Under the pieces are notes generated by a model. It was not told where the DNA came from and ran no database searches. It saw only the letters and a list, made by a program, of their open reading frames with translations. This document shows positions 51,565 to 62,253 of a stretch of DNA of 64,000 nucleotides, in pieces. The stretch is from Anaeramoeba flamelloides (Eukaryota; Metamonada; Anaeramoebidae), in NCBI GenBank assembly GCA_027625915.1, contig JANTQA010000012.1:7772501-7836500 (forward strand), written 5' to 3'. The position numbers and the translations under genes are program-made. Positions within the stretch are counted from its first letter, which is position 1, and every line of letters starts with the position of its first letter.

Positions 51565-52010
51565 CTGTTGTCAAAATAAAGCGCGCAGAAAAGTTTAATC
51601 CGTGGGTCAAAATAAAAAATCGTGTCTTCTTTTTTATTGAAGACCTATATATTAGTCGATTAAAGAAATTGACAATAAACCCTAATTAAATATGTGAATG
51701 GTTTCTTAAATTTCTATTATTTAAAAAGAAATTCTAAAAAATCAATGATCAAATTGGAAAATTTTATCTAAAAGAAGAGATGATTTAAAGAAAATTTTTA
51801 TTCATCAAAAAAAACAAAAAATTTCAGAAAAAATTTGAGATTATTATGAAAAGTTTTGAACAAATCGCATGAATAATTTAAAATTTTACTGAAAATATTA
51901 AGTGGTTTACTTTCAAAATTGATTTGAACTTGGGTAAACTCTTGGAAGTAAATTGGAGGCTATATTGGAACAAGAAGAAAAAAAAGCAAGGATCATATTT
52001 TGAAACACCA
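51565..52010 (-). mobile_element. Family F5 element, copy 4, inverted and worn at one end
   Basis: Starts after TA with CTGTTGTCAAAATAAAGC, then AATCCGTG. The body contains ATTATTTAAAAAGAAATTCT and CAAAATTGATTTGAACTTGG, the reverse complement of the other copies. The far end is hard to place. It lies downstream of the SNARE gene. Confidence 0.7.
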
Positions 52011-52019
52011 CTAGTATGA

Positions 52020-52665
52020 AAAAATAAAAATTTAAATTTCAAGCTAGACAAACACTATTACTACAATTATCATTTCATCCTTGTTAATCGAGTTTATTTA
52101 CAATATAATAAACATCCCAGTTCTTAAAAAACTTGGGGGCGTTCTATTTATTATTGTTAATAGTCCTACGATTTTTAAAAAGTCCCTATTCTAGAAAAAA
52201 ACTGGCTGATTTTGGGGCAAAATTTTTGATATGGATGCCACAATGAATTTTCAACAAATTCAACTTTAGGATATTTTTTGAATAGATAATAACTAATAGT
52301 TTTGAAAACACTCTCGTCAAAAAAAACTCAAATATGAAGAAAAAAAAAAAAAAATAACTGATGATAAATGTTGAAAGTGTCCGTAGAGTGCCTTGGATGG
52401 CATAGTTTTCCTTTCGTTTTCCTTTCGTTTTCTAAACTCCATTTCAAAATAATTGGCTAATTAAAAATCAACTTTTGAAAATAATTATTTTTATAAATTA
52501 TGGCTATCTATTATACTATAAAAAAATACTGTTTGAACATCAAGTTATATACAATAGAAATATTTGATTTTCGTCTAAAAATAAAATAAAAAAAAGTAAA
52601 AAAAAATTCTATAAAAATTGGACCATTGATTATCAAATTTAGTTCATTTTATTTATAATTTCTAT
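52020..52665. other. No gene recognised
   Basis: AT-rich. A stray F10-type mark (GTGTCCGTAGAGTGCC) at 52377-52392 and a TTTCCTTTCG duplication next to it are the only recognisable items. Confidence 0.5.
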
Positions 52666-52669
52666 TGAT

Positions 52670-53330
52670 TTTCCAAAAAACAGAAAATACAAGAAAACCC
52701 AATGGCGATTTTCCATAATTTAAAAGAATGGAGAAAAATCAAATATTATACATAATTCTTTTAAATTCAGGAAAGCCTAAAAAAGAGTGCTGTAGAGTAC
52801 CTAGGTTTTCCAGAATTCAAAAGAAGAGATAAAAATCAAATTTTTGAACCCAATTCTTTTAAATTCTGAAAAACCTAACGGCAATGTTTTTTTTTATTTG
52901 GGAAATTTAAAGAAAATTTTTTAAATTTTCGTTTATTTCAATAATTCAAACAACCTAACGGAAGTGTCCGTCAAGTGCCGTAGAGTGCCTAGGTTTTTTT
53001 AATTTAAGAAATAAACCGAAAATTTCAGAAATTTTCAGTTTATTTCTTAAATCAAAAAAAACCCAACGGCGCCTTTCTTGAGGTTTTCTGTTTTATCTAT
53101 TAAGTGTTCTTGGTTTTTTTTGAGTTTTCTATTTTATTTATCAAGCGTTCTAGGTTTTTTTTGAGTTTTCTATTTATTTTGAAAATCTATTGATTTTTGT
53201 TAGTTTTTTTTTTGAGTTTTCTATTTTATTTGTGAAGTGCTCAAGGTTTTTTTACTTTTTAAAATAAACAGTAAATTTTAATAAATTTTCTGTTCATTTC
53301 AAAAATTAAAAAAAACCTAACGGAAAAACA
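52670..53330 (+). repeat. Family F10 cluster of hairpin modules
   Basis: Several imperfect palindromes follow each other, for example TTTCCAGAATTCAAAAGAA paired with TTCTTTTAAATTCTGAAAA, and AAGAAATAAACCGAAAATTT paired with AATTTTCAGTTTATTTCTT. They are separated by recurring CCTAACGG and GTGCCGTAGAGTGCCTAGG. No open frame. Confidence 0.75.
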
Positions 53331-53989
53331 AAGAAAAATAATATTTTCAATATAAAAGAACAAACAATTCTTTAATAGTCAAAATAAATGAATTACAATT
53401 TGGAAGATATTCATCAGATTTAAAATTCTTTTAAAAAATAATAAAATGACACAAACTAGTGTGAAGAAAAAAAAAACCAAATTTTTTCTTAATAAATTGA
53501 AAAAAAATCTTAATAGAGCCTGGAAAATTAGATTTTTCAACTTTACTGGTAAAATATCTTTAAAAATATTTTTTGATCAATGAATTTTTATTAACCACCA
53601 ATTTTTATTATAATTGAAATTATTAAAAAGGGGAAAAAATAGTAAATATTTAATTTTTTTTTTGAAAAAAAATTTTTATGATAGTAAAAGACTAAAAGCA
53701 TTTTGGACACATTATTTTGATCTCTGTAAGTTTTTTTCTTGATATAAATTTACTTGGAATATGAATCAAGTAATCTTTCAATTATTTTGCATCACAAATC
53801 AAAACACCATTAGAAAATTTTGAAGGAAAGACAGTTATTATGGTGAAAAAAAAAAGTTTGAATTTGAAAAAAAAAAAAAGTTATTATTATGAGTTTCTAA
53901 AACAAATCAACTTATGATAAATGGTAGATTTTTAAAAATCAATAATGAAAAACTTTAATAAATTTTCAAAAAGAGGACAAAAAGTTACA

Positions 53990-54930
53990 CCCAATTTGAA
54001 ATTTAAATCTTTATGATTTATAATTTCGAATTTAAATATACTTGTGAAACTCAGCTTTTTTAAGCTTTTTGAGATTTAAAAGATTTTTATTTTATTTTTC
54101 AAATGAAATTGTTTTACAGAAAGAATCTTACCAAATCCTTCCTTTATCATTTTCGAGAGCTATAAAACAATCATGAATTCAATTGAATTCAATTAAATTT
54201 ATTTAGCACTCAGTGAAAATAATATGGTACAAATTGAAAAAATTTAAGCTTTTGGAAATAAAATAATTAGAAGAAAGTATTTTTTTTTTCCAAATTTAAA
54301 TTTTTCGAATTAAGAATACTTTGAAAATATTTTTTTTTAATTGGGATTGTGTATTTAGATCCTCTCAGAATTTTTTTGTTTTTTTTATTTGAATATTATT
54401 TAATTTTGGTTCTTGTTAGATGATTTATTTATATCTTTTTTTTTTTGCTCATTTGGATCCATTGTGTATTTTTTTTTGCTATTTGATTTGTATTATTTAT
54501 TTATATATACCATAATTTTTATTTTATATTAGAATTTTTGAAATTGAGAAGTTTTTTATTTTTTTTTTGTTTTAATTGATGTTTTTCCATTGTGTTCACT
54601 GTGAGTTTTTTTTTTTTTTTTAATTTTTGATTTTGTAAAATTGAGATCAATTAAATTTTTTTTTTTTTTGGATTTTATAAATAATTTGTTTTTTAGATAC
54701 CATAATTTTTATTTTATATTAGAATTTTTGAAATTGAGCTTTTTTTTTTTTTTTTTTTAATTGATGTTTTTCCATTATGTTTATTGTGAGTTTTTTTTAC
54801 ATTTTTAAATGTTTTGATTTTGTAAAATTAAGATCAATTAATTTTTTTTTTTTTTTGGGATTTGATTTGAATTATTTATTTATAGATACTATAATTTTTA
54901 TTTTATATTAGCATTTTTGAAATTCAGAAG

Positions 54931-54972
<42 letters not shown>

Positions 54973-55960
54973 TTGAATTTTTGTAATTATATTGTGTTCA
55001 TTGTGAGTTTTTTTTACATTTTTAGAAGTTTTGATTTTGTAAAATTGAGATCAATTAAATTTTTTTTTATTGGATTTTATAAATTGATAAGAATAATTTT
55101 TTTTGGTTTTTATTTTTTTTTTTCGGATCTGGTACATTTTTTTGTGTTATTTCAATTTATTCAACCAAAAGAAGTTTAATTTCACAAGAACATTCAAGGT
55201 GGTAGGTACTTCTCAAGTCTTGAATAAATTCACACAAATTTACTAGACAACTAAAAATACCATTAATCCAAAATTGAACCATATCTATGTTTATTCTTTA
55301 TACTCTTTTTACTTTGCCCAGAATTTTGAAATGTTGTTTAGTTGATAAATTTTTGATAGATAGATGATTTATAAAAAATATAATTTACGAGATGACTAAA
55401 AAAAAACTAAACCCCTTTTTCAGTCAAACTGCCCAGTTTTATTGAATAATAGAACATATGCTATAAGTTTAATTCATTTTTTCTTCACAAAATATATTTT
55501 TATATTTTTAGATCAAAATCCTTTTTTCTCATTGTAAAATTTTGTTTTTTTTGTTCTTTGTTTTTTGATTATTTGTATTTTTTTTTTTTACATTTTTTTT
55601 TTAAAAAGTAAATTTTTAAAAAAAAAATTGTTTGAAAATCCTAATTAACATGAAGAAAAGTGAGGCTTTGTATGTTCTTTAAAAATTCATACACTTGCAA
55701 TTCTAAAATCTTATGGTGATCAATTTTAATTTCCTAAAGAAATTGTGAAATTTTGCACGAGACTTTCCAATGAAAAGATTCAAATTTTTTTTAACTTTTT
55801 TTTTTGGAAATAATGTTTTTTTGAGAAATTTCTTTGATGAATATAAACTTTAATCTGAAGTTTATTATTTCTTTTGTTTCGAAACAATCTTTTGTGAATT
55901 TTAATCCGAAAAAAAAGTGAATTCATTATTTATGGGTGGACACTTTTGAGTAAAATGTAG
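53990..55960 (+). repeat. Family F2 composite repeat, longest copy
   Basis: Includes a ~190-bp tandem repeat (about 54511-55060), an (AT)n run at 54934-54967 and the standard right half at 55410-55950 (CCCTTTTTCAGTCAAACTG, then CTTTTGTTTCGAAACAATC). No genes seen here. Confidence 0.6.
54511..55060 (+). repeat. Tandem repeat of about 190 bp, three units
   Basis: The block CATAATTTTTATTTTATATT begins at 54511, 54701 and about 54890. Each unit goes on with TTTTTGAAATTGAG, a T run, TTGATGTTTTTCCATT and GTAAAATTGAGATCAATTAA. The third unit carries an (AT)n expansion at 54934-54967. Confidence 0.75.
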
Positions 55961-56260
55961 TTTTTTTTATATTAAAAAATCGATGGAAAAATTGATTTTA
56001 AAACAGATTAATCTATTATTTGAATTAGTGTAGGTATACTTTTCAATTTAAGATTATTTTTTGGAAAATTAAAATATTTTGTTTTACAATAAATTAATTA
56101 AAAAATAATTTGAAAAAAAATTTTAAGATCTAAATTGGAATAGAATTGATTAAAGTATTTTTTTTGTTTATGTTCTTTGTTTTTTTGATCGGTTTATCTT
56201 TTATGATTGTTAAAGTTTAAAAAAAAGATGTGAACATATTCCAGTTCAAAATAAAAAAAT

Positions 56261-56330
56261 ACACTGTCGGGGAATCGAACCCCGATCAAGACGATGGCAA
56301 CGTCCCATTCTGCCATTGAACCAACAGTGT
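56261..56330 (-). tRNA. tRNA-Gly (anticodon GCC)
   Basis: Folds as a full cloverleaf on the minus strand. The acceptor stem ACACTGT/ACAGTGT has seven pairs, the D arm is GTTC...GAAT, the anticodon stem GGACG/CGTCT holds loop TTGCCAT (GCC), and the T arm is CGGGG TTCGATT CCCCG. No intron; 70 nt without CCA. The D-arm and T-loop also serve as internal A and B boxes for Pol III. The minus-strand sequence after the 3' end runs into T-rich sequence that can terminate Pol III. Confidence 0.95.
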
Positions 56331-56692
56331 TTTTTACATTTTAAAAATTCGAAAATAAATTTTTTAACATAAAATTCGAACATTAAAAAAAATAAAAAAC
56401 TTTCAAATTTATTTCCAACCTTTATTCAAATTACTCAACACACTTCAGAACCAACAAAAAGTTTTATCCTACAAAAACATCAATTGAACAATCATACTAT
56501 CACTATTATAATCCCTCTTAAAAATTCAAACATAAATATAACACAAATTCAAATGTTCGTACAAAAAAAATTATTTTTATTCTAATTTACCAAATTGAAA
56601 ATTTCTACAATCTCAAAAAATGAACATAACCTACAATAAACAGTGAATAAAATAATGAGTTACACAAGGACTATAAGCTTTGTTTCAAAATA

Positions 56693-57168
56693 CAGTGATG
56701 AAAAAAATGCATGTTGAATGACGATAATCCGTGTTTCGAAATATAATATATGTTTTGTTTTCTTCTTTTTCTAAAGCAAAATCCAATAAACTACCAAATA
56801 TTATACCTAAGTTCAAATCAATTTTGAAAGTAAAGGTCTGGATATTTTCAGTAAAATTTAAAGTACTCATGCAAATAGTTGATAATTTTCATAATATTCT
56901 CAATTTTTTTGAATTTTTTGTTTTTTTGAAGATCAAAATTTTTTAATATTAATTACTCTATTTTTCGAGATAAATTTTGCAATTTGATCCTAAAATTATA
57001 GACTTTCTTTTTAAATAATAGAACTTGTAGAAACCAATACCATATTTCTTTAGGGTTTATTGTCAGTTTCTTTGATTGGTTGATATATAGGTCTTCTAAA
57101 ACAAAAAAACAAATATTTTATTTCGAAACACGGATTAAATTTTTTTACATGCTTTATTTTGACTACAG
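56693..57168 (+). mobile_element. Family F5 miniature TA-flanked element, copy 3
   Basis: Best preserved arms: AATCCGTGTTTCGAAAT near the left and its exact reverse complement ATTTCGAAACACGGATT near the right, with outer CAGTGATG and GACTACAG ends. It lies a few hundred bases beyond the tRNA-Gly gene. Confidence 0.85.
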
Positions 57169-57278
57169 AATCTTAATTAAATTTATTTTAATATTATTTC
57201 TGGATGATCCAATATAGTTTTAAAAAAATATAATTTAAAATAGTTGCTTAAAAATTTTCATTACAGAGATATTCGCCT

Positions 57279-57462
57279 TTAAGGAACTAGTCTCTATAAT
57301 TTTTTTTTTTTTTGACCAATTACTAAATAAGGATTCCATATCTAGAAATAGTTTTAATATTGAAAATAAACAGATGCTTTCAAAATCTAAATAATTGGTA
57401 AAAAATATTCTCAATCTATATTAAATTTAGGTAAAAAAATTTAATAGAGATTAGTCCCTTAA
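57279..57462 (+). mobile_element. Family F9 short element bounded by TTAA
   Basis: TTAAGGAACTAGTCTCTAT at the left and AATAGAGATTAGTCCCTTAA at the right are inverted. A TTAA at each end would fit a piggyBac-type target, but only this copy shows it clearly. Related units at 39010-39120 and 39890-40170 in the Ras intron. Confidence 0.6.
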
Positions 57463-57905
57463 TACTTTTCCAGATTTTTTAAATATTTAAATTAGATTTA
57501 TCCCCATTTCTAATTTCAAAATTAGTAATAGGTTTAATAAAAATAATTTTTTCTTAAAGGCCAGTAAACTTTCTTTTTTTGTTGTTTAATTGTGCAAAAT
57601 TTTATTAAAAAATAAAAAAACTTTTCTTCCAAAATGTTGACTCACTTTATAATGTAAATCGAAACTTTTTTTGATGGTTGGGTCACATATTGTTATCAAA
57701 ATTTATTTTTCTTTTTTTAGATCAAAATAATTTTTTTGGATTTCTTCAATTTTTTGTTTTGCTTTTTCAAATTTTTAAGATTTTTTTTTTTATTATATTT
57801 CTTTTTAACTTCTTAAATTTTTGTTTACCTTTATCTTTTTGTTTTTCTTCTTTTCTTTTCCTTTTCTTCTTCTAATTTTTCATTATTTTTGTTTTTCTTT
57901 TTTTC

Positions 57906-57906
<1 letters not shown>

Positions 57907-57964
<58 letters not shown>
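57907..57964 (+). repeat. Poly-T tract of 58 bases
   Basis: Unbroken T run from 57907 to 57964. A second run of 32 T lies at 49279-49310. Lengths of such runs are often unreliable in assemblies. Confidence 0.9.
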
Positions 57965-57965
<1 letters not shown>

Positions 57966-58225
57966 TCAAAAACTATGTGGAAAAAAAATAATATCCTCAA
58001 AAAGAATAAAAAAGATTTAAAAAATTGATATTAAAGTAATTTAACTTATAGTGTATATAATTATTAGCAAAAATTCTTCTTGTTAACTCCATTTCAGTGA
58101 AAATTCACTAATAAAAAACCAATAATACTCTTTTCAAAAAATCAGTTTACTTTTTTTTTTTTCTTAATATGTCATTCGATTTTTTCAAATTTTTAATACA
58201 AGAGTTACTTTATTTGTTTATTATA

Positions 58226-58421
58226 CAGTCAGTTCCACTTTTAAGGCACAAACCTAGACGAAATTTAAGGAACAAAAAAAATCTCAAATTAAGGCACAAA
58301 ATTCAGGTCCTAGTAAAATAATTTGTTAAAAATAAAAATTCCAAAATTGTGACCTTAATTTGAGATTTTTTTGTGCCTTAATTTTTGTTGAAAGTTTGTA
58401 CCTTATATTTGAAACTGACTG
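58226..58421 (+). mobile_element. Family F6 miniature element, 196 bp, copy 4
   Basis: Best preserved copy: TA, then CAGTCAGTTCCACTTTTAAG, ending TATTTGAAACTGACTG and TA. Arms pair over most of the length. No coding capacity; the type fits a Tc1/mariner-derived non-autonomous element. Confidence 0.9.
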
Positions 58422-58429
58422 TAATTAAA

Positions 58430-59220
58430 ACGTGAATTATTAAAAATATTATATGATTAGTTGTTCTTGACACAAAAGAATATATATTATATTGAAATTA
58501 GTTTTTCCCAAGCGAGTCACACTTGTGAAATTGAGTTCAGCTATTAAATCAAAACTACTTAAAATACAAACTTCAAAGAAAAAAAAAAAATTGATTTTTT
58601 CTACTTTTTAATGAAACCCAGTGGATTATAAAATAAATGAGTAAAATAATTTAAATTAAATTTATTTTTGAAGAGTTTTTTCTTTGAAAGTTTGGGTAAG
58701 TATATCAACATTTGGTTAGATAATATTGGAATCTAAAATCAATTTCCATATTTTCAAGATCCTAAAATCCTAATTTAGTAGTTTTTATTTCTATTTAAAT
58801 TGTTTTTCATAATTTCTTTTTAATTTTTGATCTTTTTTATGTATCTAAATCAGGAAGAAATTGAGTTCAATTAAATCCTTAAAATATCCATTAAAAATTA
58901 ATAAAACCTGTTTTAGTAAAAAAAAATAACTAAATTATGTTTGCAAGGGCTTTTGACAAAACAAATTATTTTCTATTAATTTTTATGGTAGAATTCCCTA
59001 TTTCAAAATTTAAAAACAAAATCTTCAACTTAATTGATTGTTTTAGATCAATTGAAAAATCAACTTTTATTCATTAAAATTGAAAAAATTAAACCATTTT
59101 TTTGGGAATGTTAACCTAATTGGAAAAAATTAGAAAGATGATATAAAAATATTTTTTTATTAATAATCTTTTCAAAAAAATATTACAAAAATATCTTTTA
59201 TTATTATTATTATTTAATGG
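58430..59220. other. No gene recognised
   Basis: AT-rich sequence between an F6 element and an F10 cluster, with no coding signal on either strand. Confidence 0.55.
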
Positions 59221-59224
59221 AGGA

Positions 59225-59665
59225 GTTTTTAATTTCTCTTGTTTGCCGTTAGGTTTTTTGTAATTTGAGAAATAAAAAGAAATTTTCTGAAATTTTCAGT
59301 TTATTTCTCAAATTAAAAAAAATCACTGTTAACTTTTCCAGAATTTAAAAGAATTAAGTAAAATAAAAGATTTTTCTCTGTAATTTTAAATTCTGGAAAA
59401 GCGCTGTTAAGTTTTCTTGATTTTTCTGTTTAATTCGAAAATCAATAGATTTTCGTTAGGTTTTTTTGAGTTTTCTGTTTATTTGGAAGTGCCTAGGTTT
59501 TTTTTTACTTTTTGGAAAATCAATAGATTTATTAAAATTTTCTGTTTATTTCAAAAAGTAAAAAAAAACATGAGCACTTCACAAATAAAATAGAAAATCC
59601 CAAGAAAACCTAGAACCGTTAACAAATGAAATATACAACCCCAAGAAAACCTAGGCACTCTACGG
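59225..59665 (-). repeat. Family F10 cluster of hairpin modules, inverted
   Basis: Begins TTTGCCGTTAGGTTTTTTG and ends CTAGGCACTCTACGGCAC, the reverse complement of the marks in 52670-53330, with the same hairpins between. Confidence 0.72.
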
Positions 59666-60224
59666 CACTTCCTGAATTCCTAAAATATGATTTAAGAATT
59701 TTGTTAAAGAATGAAAAATAAATTTATTACACACTAATGCTGATAAATATGATGAATCTATCTTTCTAATAATATCAAAAATAGTAATATATTATTTTTT
59801 AATATTATACCAAAAATATTAAATTTTTTTAATTCAGATATCAAGATTTTACAATTATTTTCATAGTCTGGGTAGTTCCATAGAAGATGATCCAAAATTT
59901 CAATGATATCTATTTTTTTTGATTTTTTGCATAATTTACAGAATTTTGATTTGTCCTTGCTCATAGCATAATAATATCTATTTAAATAATTTGTAAAAAT
60001 TCTTAGTTTTAAAAAATATCTTTTTTTTTTAAGAGTTGGATAAATGAAAAAATAATTTAATCAAAATCCTAAGATTTGAGTTCTGAATAGGTCAAATTTA
60101 TTTTTAAAATCCATTTTAGATTCCAATCAATCAATTTTTTTTTTTTTAATATGGTAAAAAATCGAAAAATATATTTTTTTCAATACAAGAGGAACAGTTT
60201 TACTGAAAAAATAAATCAAATTAT

Positions 60225-60620
60225 TAGAAGCTTAATCAGCCAAAGGAGCCCAGTTTTATTGAAAAAATAGAACATTTTCTATCAGGTTAATCCAATATTC
60301 TTCTCAATATAATTTTTCAATTTTTCGATCAGATTGTTTTTTAAATTGTTTTTCATTTTTTTTTCTTTTCATTTTCATATTCTTTTTTTTGTTTTATTTT
60401 TTATTTTATTTTTAAAAAAGTAAATATGTAAAAAACAAAAAAAAAAACATGTAGATAAACCTAAATTAACTCTAGGAAAATTGAGGCATTAAATTTTCTT
60501 TTACAATCACAACACTTAACATGAAAAAAAATATTATTGCAAAGAATTTTAACTTTCGAAAGAAATTGCGAAAATTTTCACCAAGTTTCAATTAAACCCC
60601 CTTCCATAAATTTGTAACTA
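60225..60620 (+). repeat. Family F2 repeat, partial copy
   Basis: Shares the AGCCCAGTTTTATTGAAAAA block, GAACATTTTCTAT and the CGAAAGAAATTGCGAAAATT block with the other copies. The typical right-end block reappears at 61190-61250, after an F3 unit, suggesting nested insertion. Confidence 0.6.
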
Positions 60621-60819
60621 AAATAAAAAATAGGAAAAAAAAAACCGAATTTATTATTATTTTTTCCAAAACTAATATAAAATCACATTTGAATAACACA
60701 AATATTAATGATTATATAAGTAATCATTTTCTTACAAATAAAAGAAAAAAATATAAAACAAAAAAATAAAAATCTGTATGTCCAAAATAATGAAACAAGT
60801 TGGAATAAAAAATGTATTG

Positions 60820-61140
60820 GTAAATTTTATTCAAATTTCACCAATAATTATTGACCGATCAAATGATAAGATACCATTGACCAATTGTATGTGCTTTTAC
60901 AGAGTTAAAAAACTCAACACGAAACTTCTATCAACCATTGAAAAAAAATTATAGAGCTAACCAAACAGATTATGTAACTGGAAAAAAGGAAATGAAAACC
61001 GAAAAGACAAAAAATGAAATAGTTAATAAAATCAAAATTATTTATAAATTGAATATAAATTTTGGTATTGTTATCCTTTCAAAAGTTTAATTTGCGTCCA
61101 AATTTTTGGAATTTAGTTTATATAAGTAGAATTTTTTTTT
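60820..61140 (+). repeat. Family F3 repeat
   Basis: Contains CAAATGATAAGATACCAT, AAACAGATTATGTAACTGG and a terminal CCAAATTTTTGGAATTTAG stretch, matching 15170-15500 (inverted) and 61560-61860 (direct). Confidence 0.65.
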
Positions 61141-61559
61141 TAAAATTTTAGATTTTTCGAAAATTTATCATTTTTTCGGGTATTTCTTTTCTGAATATCA
61201 ACTCTAATCCAAAGTTTATTCTTTCTCATATTTCTAAACAATCATGGTTTGGTTGATTCTTTTTTTTTTTAAAGGATTTTTTAATTTTTATATTGTAACA
61301 CTTTGAGTGAAATGGAGTTTATATATATATATATATATATAAATCCCAATTCAAAAAGATTTAACACACCAAAATTCGATTTGTGAAAAAAAAAAACCTA
61401 TTTAACCAATCCAAGAAGAAATACCAAATTCGAACCATTTGCTAATTTGAAATGTTAACACTTTTTTATAAATTAAAATACTCACAAAACAAAAAATAAA
61501 TAATTATCAATACTAAATAAATCATGGGTGTGTTAAAAATTTTGGAAAGAGCAAAACAA

Positions 61560-61860
61560 AAAAATACATTAGTAAATTTGTTTAAATTCTATTAGGAATA
61601 TTGATCGATCAAATGGTTAGATACTACCAACAAATTTTATTTGAGTTCTTCTATTTTAAACAACTCAACTTTAACATAATATCAATAGTGAAAAAAAATT
61701 TTGATCTAATTGAATAAATTACGTAATTCAAACAATGAAATAAAAAAAAAAACTAAAAGATTAAAAAATGATTTTCATATTTTAAAAAAATCAAAGTTAT
61801 TTCCAATTTGGATGAAATTGTATTATTATGATTCTTTGTAACATTTTAGGTGTGTGGAAA
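61560..61860 (+). repeat. Family F3 repeat, second direct copy
   Basis: Diverged direct copy of 60820-61140, recognised by GATCGATCAAATGGTTAGAT and AATAAATTACGTAATTCAA. It is followed by an (AT)n run near 61881-61903. Confidence 0.6.
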
Positions 61861-62253
61861 ATTTTGAATTTTAGTTTTTATATATATATATATATATATA
61901 TATGAGTGTGTTTAAGAAATAACTTCAAATAAATGATTAAAAAATTTAACATTTTAAAATTCTAATTTATTTCGAATTAAAATACTATGAATTAAGGTTT
62001 AAAAAATAAATCAAGCAATAATAATAATAATAAGAATAATAATAATAATAAAGTGATTCTAACACAGAACTTTAACATTTATTATGAGAGATGAAGTTCA
62101 GTAAAATTATATTTAAATTTATTAAAACATGAGATTTAAAAAGTTTAATTTCAGTTAAATAATTTATTCCGCAACTTAGATTCACTAGAAAACATCCAGT
62201 TTTACTATTATTCATTTTTTGTTTATTTTTAATGTAATAATATTTACAATTTA

